NCBI RefSeq assembly: GCF_016862115.1
Contig: NZ_BOMI01000008.1
Coordinates: 1 to 32,282 of the forward strand
Source of the DNA: Paractinoplanes deccanensis
Lineage (GTDB): Bacteria; Actinomycetota; Actinomycetes; Mycobacteriales; Micromonosporaceae
DNA length: 32,282 nt
Direction of reading: 5' to 3'
The number at the start of each line of letters is the position of its first letter. The stretch's first letter is position 1. This document shows positions 26,589 through 32,282 of the stretch, one piece after another. Made by a program: the position numbers and the translations under genes. A model generated the notes under the pieces. The model had not been told where the DNA came from, searched no databases, and saw only the letters and a list, made by a program, of their open reading frames with translations.

Positions 26589-26605
26589 TCCGTAAGGCAT
26601 ACGGA
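26589..26605. promoter_or_regulatory. Inverted repeat, candidate TetR operator
   Basis: tccgta (26589-26594) and tacgga (26600-26605) form a perfect 6-bp inverted repeat with a five-base centre. It lies 13-29 bases upstream of the ABC ATPase start codon, in the gap shared with the divergent tetR gene. That is the expected place and geometry for repression of the transporter. Confidence 0.5.
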
Positions 26606-26617
26606 GTTAGGAGCGAT

Positions 26618-27733
26618 GTGAACTCGCTGACGGCTGACGGACTACGGAAGACGTACGGGAAGACCGCCGCCCTCGACGGTTTCGACCTGGCGGTGCCCTC
26701 GGGGGTGATCCACGGCCTCCTCGGCCCGAACGGCGCGGGCAAGACCACGGCGGTCAAGGCCCTGGCCACCCTTATCGACGTCGACGGCGGCACGGCCCAG
26801 GTCGCCGGTTATGACGTACGCGGGCAAGCCGCGCAGGTCAGGCGCAGGATCGGCCTGATCGGCCAGCACGCCGCCGTCGACGAGATCCTCGGCGGCCGGC
26901 AGAACCTGGTGATGTTCGGCCGGCTCTTCGGGCTGCGCAAGGCCGAGGCGCAACGGCGGGCCGAGGAGCTGCTCGGCGTCTTCGGCCTCACCGAGGCGGC
27001 GGAACGGCCGGTCTCGGCCTACAGCGGCGGCATGCGCCGCCGGCTCGACATCGCCGCGGGCCTGATCATGACGCCGGCGGTCCTCTTCCTGGACGAGCCG
27101 ACCACCGGGCTCGATCCCCGGGCCCGCAACGAGGTGTGGGAGAGCGTCCGGGAGATCGCCGCACGCGGGACGACGGTGCTGCTGACCACGCAGTACCTGG
27201 ACGAGGCGGACCAACTCGCCTCGCGGATCTCGGTGATGAACCACGGCAGGGTGATCGCGGAAGGCACACCCGACGAACTGAAACGCCAGGTGGGCGGCGA
27301 CCGGGTGACGGTGACGCTGCCGCCACGATCGCTTGTCCCGGAGATCGCGGAGAAGTTGTCGGCGGCGGTCGGCGCGCCCGCCGTGGTGGACGACGAGGCG
27401 CGCAGCCTGACCTTCGAGGTGGGCGCGGGAGTGGGCGCGCTCGCCGACATCGTCCGCGGCCTGGACAAGGTGGGGGTGGCGCCGGAGGACCTGGTGCTGC
27501 GCCGGCCCACGCTCGACGAGGCGTTCCTGGCCTTGACCGCCGGGTCCCCCTCGCCGGCACCGCCCTCGCCGGCCCCGTCCTCTTCGGCCCCGTCCTCTTC
27601 GGCCCCGTCCTCGCTCGCGCCCCCATCGCCGGCGCCGCCCTCGCCGGTGCCGCCCTCGCCGGTGCCGCCCTCACCGGCGGCGCCCCGATCCGCGTCGTCC
27701 TCGCCCGCGTCCACTGAGGAGACCTCACGATGA
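26618..27733 (+). CDS. Drug-type (DrrA-like) ABC transporter ATPase with Ser/Pro-rich tail
   Basis: A 371-residue ATPase of the DrrA/antibiotic-efflux class. Motifs in order: Walker A GPNGAGKTT, Q-loop IGLIGQHAAVDE, signature YSGGMRRRLD, Walker B VLFLDEP followed by TTGLDP, and H-loop TTQYLDEADQL with Gln in the switch position as in DrrA-type proteins. The family domain ends at RPTLDEAFLALTAG (about 308). It is followed by a roughly 60-residue Ser/Pro/Ala tail encoded by 15-bp tandem repeats, not part of the family. The GTG start has AGGAG five bases upstream. Its stop overlaps the permease ATG (ATGA). Confidence 0.95.
   Translation: MNSLTADGLRKTYGKTAALDGFDLAVPSGVIHGLLGPNGAGKTTAVKALATLIDVDGGTAQVAGYDVRGQAAQVRRRIGLIGQHAAVDEILGGRQNLVMFGRLFGLRKAEAQRRAEELLGVFGLTEAAERPVSAYSGGMRRRLDIAAGLIMTPAVLFLDEPTTGLDPRARNEVWESVREIAARGTTVLLTTQYLDEADQLASRISVMNHGRVIAEGTPDELKRQVGGDRVTVTLPPRSLVPEIAEKLSAAVGAPAVVDDEARSLTFEVGAGVGALADIVRGLDKVGVAPEDLVLRRPTLDEAFLALTAGSPSPAPPSPAPSSSAPSSSAPSSLAPPSPAPPSPVPPSPVPPSPAAPRSASSSPASTEETSR
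27550..27684 (+). repeat. 15-bp tandem repeats encoding the ABC ATPase tail
   Basis: Adjacent near-identical 15-mers (ggccccgtcctcttc twice, then ccgccctcgccggtg twice and variants) encode SAPSS and PPSPV-type units. The pattern indicates recent slippage expansion in frame. Confidence 0.85.
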
Positions 27734-28509
27734 TGACCCTGCGCGCCGGCTGGATCATGACGCAGCGGGAGCTGGCCCACTGGGTGCGGCAACCCTGGTC
27801 GCCGATCTTCGGCCTGCTCTTCTCGATCATGTTGCTCCTCGTCTTCGGGTTCCTCTTCGGCGGAGCGATCACCGTCCCGGGCGGCGGGGACTACATCACC
27901 TTCCTGCTGCCCGGCATGTTGGCGCTGAGCATGATGTTCGGAGTCGAGACGACCGCCACGGCGATGGCGAACGACGCCCGCAAGGGCATCACCGACCGGC
28001 TCCGCTCGATGCCGATCGGCAGCGCGTCGGTGGCGCTGGGCCGGGTCGGCGCCGACATGGCCAATTCGGCGGTCGAGCTCTTCGTGCTGATCCTCGGCGG
28101 GCTCCTGATCGGATGGCGGATCACCTCGGACCCGGCCTCGATCGCCCTGGCCGTGGTGCTCCTGCTCCTGCTGCGGTTCGCGATGCTCTGGATCGGGATC
28201 TTCGTGGGCCTCTCCTTCCGCGGCGAGGGCGCGACGATGGCCGTGCAGGTGCTGGTCTGGCCGATCGGTTTCCTGTCGACCGCGATCGTCTCGGCCGAGA
28301 CGATGCCCGGCTGGCTGGGCGCGATCGCCGCATGGAACCCGCTGTCGGCCACCGCGTCGGCGGCCCGCGAGCTCTTCGGCAACCCGACCGGCATAACCGA
28401 GGGCCCACTGGCGGACTGGGCGGTATGGCTGGCCCTGGCCTGGCCCCTGTTGCTCACGGCGATCTTCCTGCCGCTGTCGGCACGCGCCTATCGCCGCCTG
28501 CGGGCGTAG
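27730..28509 (+). CDS. ABC-2 type drug exporter permease
   Basis: A 259-residue integral membrane protein of the DrrB/ABC-2 family. Six hydrophobic segments are visible, from IFGLLFSIMLLLVFGFLFGG (about 25-45) to LALAWPLLLTAIFLPLSA at the C-terminus. Family-typical FLLPGMLALSMMFG and WNPLSATASAARELFG segments are present. The ATG overlaps the ATPase stop; a second ATG follows immediately. Together with the ATPase it forms a complete exporter regulated by the divergent TetR. Substrate unknown. Confidence 0.94.
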   Translation: MMTLRAGWIMTQRELAHWVRQPWSPIFGLLFSIMLLLVFGFLFGGAITVPGGGDYITFLLPGMLALSMMFGVETTATAMANDARKGITDRLRSMPIGSASVALGRVGADMANSAVELFVLILGGLLIGWRITSDPASIALAVVLLLLLRFAMLWIGIFVGLSFRGEGATMAVQVLVWPIGFLSTAIVSAETMPGWLGAIAAWNPLSATASAARELFGNPTGITEGPLADWAVWLALAWPLLLTAIFLPLSARAYRRLRA

Positions 28510-28513
28510 GCCA

Positions 28514-28600
28514 CGCCCGCCGCAACCGGCATGGGCGCCACCCATCGCCGGCGGGCGCAAACCTGTCCACCGCCGGGCCGACCCGATGGCCCGGCGGTGG
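28514..28600 (+). terminator. Two successive hairpins ending the ABC exporter operon
   Basis: The first is cgcccgccg/cggcgggcg (28514-28522, 28549-28557) with inner atggg/cccat. The second is a perfect 13-bp stem, 28567-28579 with 28588-28600, with an eight-base loop. They start five bases after the permease stop. Neither has a T-run. Confidence 0.75.
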
Positions 28601-28884
28601 GCTCCCCCGCTCACCCCACACCGCACCACCCTCGTCGCCCGGCAGCCGGCCCGGGTCTCTGGCGGCCGAGTGCAGGGCGAAATGGCACCAACTGCCGCCG
28701 CTCATGCCCGAGGCCCATCGGGTTGAGGTGACCGCCGCAGCCACGGGTGAGGATCCTCTTCCCGACGGACCGAACCCGTCGCCACCGAGACTCATCGGGC
28801 CGAAGCGGAGAAGGCAGCAGGCGGACTGCGTCGGCCAAGGCGGGGATCCCCTCGCCGAGAGGCCGAACGTGTCGTGGCCGCGGC
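28601..28884. other. Gap without a gene; holds decayed repeats of the mocR 3' end
   Basis: Beyond the exporter terminators no open frame is credible. The part from about 28708 to 28865 is related to the adjacent mocR 3' coding sequence (see the repeat entry). The remainder (28601-28707) shows nothing I can identify. Confidence 0.6.
28708..28865 (-). repeat. Two degenerate tandem copies of the mocR 3' end
   Basis: On the minus strand, segments 28865-28784 and 28772-28708 each resemble the last ~90 bases of mocR. They run from a CGGxCC start, through GGATCCCCxCC and TGGCCGACGC or GTGGCTGCGGCGGTCACC, to CCCGATGAG/GG and CTCGG. They have diverged and carry small deletions, and encode no protein in frame. 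The parent sequence is about 28880-28976. Confidence 0.65.
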
Positions 28885-30231
28885 TCATCGGGCTGGGGTG
28901 GAGTAGGTGGTGGGGTGGACCGCCGCGGCCACGGCGTCGGCCACGGTGGGGATCTCGTGCTCGTCGAGGGGACCGATCGTGATGCGGATGCCGGGTGGGG
29001 TGGACGTGCGGAACAGGGAGCCGGGCGCCACCGCCCAGCCGGCGTCGCGCAGGAGGCCGACTGCCCGGGTCTCGTCGGGGACACGTACCCAGACGTTGAT
29101 GCCCGTCTCGCCCTCGGCCGTGAGCCCTCGCTGCCGGAGGGAGTCTCGCAGGGCTCGGCGCCGCCGGCCGTAGCTGTCGGCGGCCCGTGCGATCAACGCG
29201 GTCGCCTCGGGATCGTGCCACAGGTGGAGAAGCAGACGCTGGAGGACTGTGGACACCCAGCCCGAGCTGATCCGTGTGCGGCCGGCGACGCGGGAGATCG
29301 TGGTCTGGTCGCCGGCCAGCAGGTTGATGCGCAGGTCGGGGCCGAAGGGCTTGGACGCCGAGCGGGTGAAGGCCCAGGCGCCCGTGACCGGGCCTATGCA
29401 ATAGGGCGGCGCCTCGGCGAGCTCGGCGGCGTGATCGTCCTCGATGACCAGGACGCCGGGGCGAGCGCCCAGGATGATGCGCAGCTCCTCGGCGCGGAGG
29501 GCGCTGACCGCGGCGCCGGTCGGGTTTTGCGCGCGCACGGTGATGACGACCGCTCGGGCGCCCGCGTGAAGCGCCGACGCGACCGAGGCCGGGTCGGGGC
29601 CCTCGCGATCGAGCGTGAAAGGCAGCGGCCGCAGACCGAGGGCGGCCAGCAGGTCGAGCAGGTTGGACCAGCCCGGATCTTCGACCGCTACGGCGTCACC
29701 CGGTTTCAGGTGGGTCGTGAGCAGCCGCTCGATCGCGTCAAGCGTGCCGGACGTGACGGTGATGTCCGCGTCGTCGACCGGGATGCCGTCGCCCAGCAGG
29801 CGGGGGCGCGCGGCCTCGACGAGCTCCGGCATCGCGGCCGCGGACTCGTACCCCTGGGGTGAGGAATTGGTCTTGGCGACGGCTTGGAGCGCGGGGCCCA
29901 GCGGCGGAAGCAGCCGGAGGTCGGGCTCACCGGCGGAGAGGTCGCGGACACCCGGCGGAACGGGTAGCCGCAGCGCTGAGCGCGGGCCCGCGACCGCCGG
30001 ACGGGAACGGACCCGGGTGCCGCGACGGCCGTCGGCCTCGACGACGCCGCGCTGGCGCAGGTCCTGATAGGCCTTGGCGACCGTCGCGGGGCTCACCCGC
30101 AGGTAGTCGGCGAGCACACGGATGGGCGGGAGGGCGGCACCCCACTTGTAGTCGCCCTTGGAAACGCCCGCCTCGATGCTGGCGGAAATCGAGGCGGCGC
30201 TGTCGCCGGTCACCTGATATTGTTCTGCCAC
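28885..30231 (-). CDS. MocR-type GntR/aminotransferase-like regulator
   Basis: A 448-residue PLP-dependent transcription factor. An N-terminal winged helix of the GntR family spans about 15-75 (GAALPPIRVLADYLRVSPATVAKAYQDLRQRGVVEADGRRG). A class I aminotransferase-like domain follows: QNPTGA, VIEDDHAAEL, and the PLP-lysine motif SASKPFGPDLR. Such proteins sense PLP or amino compounds and usually control divergent genes. Here the partner is a PNPOx-like fusion, which suggests vitamin B6-linked sensing. The GTG start at 30231 has no Shine-Dalgarno and a -10-like CAGAAT seven bases upstream. The 3' end is followed by decayed copies of itself. Confidence 0.94.
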   Translation of the reverse strand: MAEQYQVTGDSAASISASIEAGVSKGDYKWGAALPPIRVLADYLRVSPATVAKAYQDLRQRGVVEADGRRGTRVRSRPAVAGPRSALRLPVPPGVRDLSAGEPDLRLLPPLGPALQAVAKTNSSPQGYESAAAMPELVEAARPRLLGDGIPVDDADITVTSGTLDAIERLLTTHLKPGDAVAVEDPGWSNLLDLLAALGLRPLPFTLDREGPDPASVASALHAGARAVVITVRAQNPTGAAVSALRAEELRIILGARPGVLVIEDDHAAELAEAPPYCIGPVTGAWAFTRSASKPFGPDLRINLLAGDQTTISRVAGRTRISSGWVSTVLQRLLLHLWHDPEATALIARAADSYGRRRRALRDSLRQRGLTAEGETGINVWVRVPDETRAVGLLRDAGWAVAPGSLFRTSTPPGIRITIGPLDEHEIPTVADAVAAAVHPTTYSTPAR

Positions 30232-30267
30232 ACGACAGATTCTGTACTAGTACAAGCCATGAGGCAA
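30220..30267. promoter_or_regulatory. Divergent promoters with overlapping palindromes (mocR and PNPOx-GNAT)
   Basis: Two perfect palindromes overlap: ACAGATTCTGT (30235-30245) and TGTACTAGTACA (30243-30254). On the minus strand TTGCCT (30262-30267), 17 bases, and CAGAAT (30239-30244) form a candidate mocR promoter. On the plus strand TTGTTC (30220-30225), 17 bases, and TGTACT (30243-30248) form a candidate promoter for the fusion gene. The palindromes cover the core of both, as expected for a MocR operator. Confidence 0.6.
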
Positions 30268-30288
30268 GCGGCAGCACGAGGAGGCCCG

Positions 30289-31551
30289 ATGTCCGACCTC
30301 TATCCGCGGACGGAGCGCACGACCGCCACCCGGACGCGGGAGCGCATGCACTACGACCGCGCCCTGGCACACGCCATTCTCGACGAGGCGTACGACTGTT
30401 CCGTCGCGTTCGTCGTCGACGGCTCGCCCCGCGCGCTGCCCACCCTGCACGTCCGCGTCGGCGAGACGCTTTATCTGCACGGCTCCTCGGGCGGGCGGCT
30501 CGGCCTCTCGGCGCGGGACTCCGATGTGGAGGTGTGCGTCAGCGTCACGCTGCTCGACGGCCTGGTGTACGGCCGCTCCCAGTTCCACCACAGCGCCAAC
30601 TACCGCTCGGTGGTCGCCTACGGCGCCGCCCGGCTGGTCACCGACCCCGCCGAGAAGCAGGCCGCGATGAACGCGCTGGTCGACAAGGTCGGCGTGGGCC
30701 GGGTGGCCGACAGCCGCCCGCCGACCAAGCAGGAGATGGCCCAGACCAGCGTGCTGGCGCTGCGGCTGGAGGAGGTGTCGGCCCGGGCCCGCAGCGGCGG
30801 GGTGCGCGACGCCGAGGAGGACCTGGGGCTGCCGCACTGGGCCGGTGTGCTGCCCATCCGGCGCGAGTTCGGGCCGCCCGAGACCGACGCCGGGGTGACC
30901 GCCGCCCTGCCGGGCTACCTTCCCGGAGCACAGCCGCCGTGGGCATCCGCCGTTCCGCTCGAGGGCCGGCACGTGCGGCTCGAGCCCCTCTCGTTCGCCC
31001 ATGCGCCGGGCCTGCTCGAGGCGCTCGGCGACGACGAGGTCTGGCAGCATCTGCCGGCTCGCCGCCCGCAGACGGTGGAGGCGATGACCGACTATCTGGC
31101 CGGCCTTCAGCGACATCGGTGGAGCGGCTTCCAGGTGTCCTGGGCCCAGGTGGAGCCGGCGACCGGGCGGGTGATCGGCATGACCAGCTACCACGACATC
31201 GACCCGGCGCGGCGGTCGCTGGCCATCGGGCACACGATCGTCGGCAAGCCATGGTGGCGCACCGGGGTCAACACCGAGGCCAAGCTGCTGCTGCTCGAGC
31301 ACGCGTTCGACACGCTCGCCGCGGAGCGGGTGTTCTGGTACACCGACATTCGCAACGAGCGGTCACAACGGGCCATCGCCCGGCTCGGCGCGGTGCGCGA
31401 GGGCGTTCTGCGGCGTCATCGCCCACGCCCCGACGGCTCGTGGCGCGACACTGTCGTGTTCGGCATGACCGTCGAGGAGTGGCCGGCCGCGGCGTCGCGG
31501 CTGCGGGCGCTGCTGGCGGCGAGCGGACAGACTGCGCCGGCGGCGGCCTGA
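30289..31551 (+). CDS. PNPOx-like FMN-binding / GNAT acetyltransferase fusion
   Basis: A 420-residue, two-domain protein. Residues 1-200 are a pyridoxamine 5'-phosphate oxidase-like split barrel (AILDEAYDCSVAFVVDGSPRALPTLHVRVGETLYLHGSSGGRL ... FHHSANYRSVVAYGAARLV). Residues about 225-400 are a GNAT N-acetyltransferase (GRHVRLEPLSFAHAPGLLEAL ... NERSQRAIARLGAVREGVLRRH). The natural reaction is unknown. GAGGAGG (30278-30284) sets the ATG at 30289; an upstream in-frame ATG lacks a ribosome binding site. It is divergent from the MocR regulator and followed one base later by a LysE-family exporter, so acylation or modification plus export of an amino compound is a reasonable guess. Confidence 0.92.
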   Translation: MSDLYPRTERTTATRTRERMHYDRALAHAILDEAYDCSVAFVVDGSPRALPTLHVRVGETLYLHGSSGGRLGLSARDSDVEVCVSVTLLDGLVYGRSQFHHSANYRSVVAYGAARLVTDPAEKQAAMNALVDKVGVGRVADSRPPTKQEMAQTSVLALRLEEVSARARSGGVRDAEEDLGLPHWAGVLPIRREFGPPETDAGVTAALPGYLPGAQPPWASAVPLEGRHVRLEPLSFAHAPGLLEALGDDEVWQHLPARRPQTVEAMTDYLAGLQRHRWSGFQVSWAQVEPATGRVIGMTSYHDIDPARRSLAIGHTIVGKPWWRTGVNTEAKLLLLEHAFDTLAAERVFWYTDIRNERSQRAIARLGAVREGVLRRHRPRPDGSWRDTVVFGMTVEEWPAAASRLRALLAASGQTAPAAA

Positions 31552-31552
31552 C

Positions 31553-32197
31553 ATGCTCGGGGTCACCGACTTCTGGACGTACGTGGTGGGCACGATCGCG
31601 ATCGTGCTCCTGCCGGGGCCCAACTCGATCTTCGTGCTGTCGACAGCGGCGCGGCAGGGAGTGCGCGCGGGATATCGGGCGGCGGCCGGGGTGTTCCTCG
31701 GCGACGCCGTGCTGATGACGCTGTCCGCCGCGGGAGCCGCCTCGCTGCTGCGCACCTATCCGCCGCTGTTCATGGTCGTCAAATACGCGGGAGCGGCCTA
31801 TCTGTTCTGGGTCGGGCTCGGGATCGTCCGCGGGGGCATCCGCCGGTGGCGGGGCAGGGCCTCGCCGGAGGAGCAGGAGAAGGGCGAGGAGGTTCGCCGG
31901 CCGTTCCGCCGGGCCGCGGTGATCAGCCTGCTCAACCCGAAGGCGATCCTGTTCTTCGTGTCGTTCTTCATCCAGTTCGTGGAGCCCGGCTACGAGCATC
32001 CGGTGCTGCCGTTCCTGGTGCTGGGCGCGGTGCTCCAGGTGTGCAGCGGGCTCTACCTGACGGCGCTGATCTTCGGCGGCACGTTCCTGGCCGGCCAGTT
32101 CCAGCGAAGACGCCGCCTGGCGGCAAGCGCCGCCGCGGGCGCGGGCGCCCTGTTCGTCGGCTTCGGCATCAAGCTGGCCACAGCCAGCGTCGGCTGA
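31553..32197 (+). CDS. LysE/RhtB-family amino acid exporter
   Basis: A 214-residue membrane protein. The family signature is at the N-terminus: FWTYVVGTIAIVLLPGPNSIFVLSTAARQGVRAGYRAAAGVFLGDA. Five or six hydrophobic helices are visible, with a charged cytoplasmic loop at about 100-120 (RRWRGRASPEEQEKGEEVRR) and the conserved SLLNPKAILFFVSFF. It most resembles LeuE/RhtB-type leucine or homoserine exporters. It starts one base after the stop of the fusion gene, so the two are translationally linked and presumably share MocR control. Confidence 0.93.
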   Translation: MLGVTDFWTYVVGTIAIVLLPGPNSIFVLSTAARQGVRAGYRAAAGVFLGDAVLMTLSAAGAASLLRTYPPLFMVVKYAGAAYLFWVGLGIVRGGIRRWRGRASPEEQEKGEEVRRPFRRAAVISLLNPKAILFFVSFFIQFVEPGYEHPVLPFLVLGAVLQVCSGLYLTALIFGGTFLAGQFQRRRRLAASAAAGAGALFVGFGIKLATASVG

Positions 32198-32228
32198 CGC
32201 GTCACGCCAACCGATCCGGGCCGCTCGA

Positions 32229-32282
32229 TCACGGCGGCTCCGTCCGCACGCGGCTCAGCACCGCGGCATGGTCCGCACGAGG
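32229..32282 (-). CDS. Possible 3' end of a convergent gene
   Basis: On the minus strand a frame open at the right edge reads RADHAAVLSRVRTEPP and stops at 32229. Its composition is plausible for a real C-terminus and it would converge on the exporter, but 17 codons are too few to identify it. Confidence 0.25.
   Translation of the reverse strand, partial: PRADHAAVLSRVRTEPP

Overview
The window is very GC-rich, with codon third positions almost entirely G or C. It uses many GTG and occasional TTG starts and carries an actinobacterial LexA box. The gene order recA-recX-rny-glutamate ABC transporter-miaB-miaA-dapF-hflX is the conserved actinomycete neighbourhood. The protein style (SCO2523/SCO2524-type pair, UdgX, class E-type sortase substrate) points to Micromonosporaceae or a close relative such as Actinoplanes or Micromonospora. 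I could not run a search to fix the genus. The window looks chromosomal; I saw no insertion sequence, phage gene, CRISPR array, tRNA or rRNA.

Left part (1-8720). A truncated minus-strand secreted, membrane-anchored protein lies downstream of hflX. Divergent from hflX is an ACT-domain malic enzyme. Then comes a tightly overlapping minus-strand operon, miaA-dapF-glycerophosphodiesterase, joined by ATGA overlaps. Divergent from miaA is a DUF349 coiled-coil protein that ends in a textbook intrinsic terminator.

Middle (8819-19116). A two-gene plus-strand unit encodes a 611-residue protein and a variant P-loop ATPase-like protein, overlapping by GTGA. It resembles the uncharacterised SCO2524/SCO2523 families and is the best candidate for an undescribed system. 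It converges on miaB, which follows a small unknown gene. The gluABCD-like transporter operon runs the other way and has an intrinsic-terminator-like hairpin between the binding-protein gene and the permeases. A DinB-like gene overlaps the 3' end of rny tail to tail. rny has an apparent promoter more than 300 bases upstream and a structured leader.

Right-centre (19528-25782). Two minus-strand envelope proteins follow: one with a proline-rich cytoplasmic tail, and one Gly/Pro/Asp repeat protein with a C-terminal LALTG sorting signal. Next is a maltokinase-cap-like protein, then the DNA-damage block DUF3046-recA-recX. recX has an unusual repeat-rich N-terminal extension. recA appears to be under both a LexA box and a PafBC-type (RecA-NDp) promoter. 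Just beyond DUF3046, on the plus strand, is a UdgX-type uracil-DNA glycosylase.

Right end (25796-32282). A TetR regulator is divergent from a drug-type ABC transporter (ATPase plus permease). A MocR-type (GntR/aminotransferase) regulator is divergent from a PNPOx-GNAT fusion and a LysE-family exporter. The regulator and fusion genes share overlapping palindromes in a 57-base divergent promoter region. The 3' end of the MocR gene is followed by decayed tandem copies of itself.
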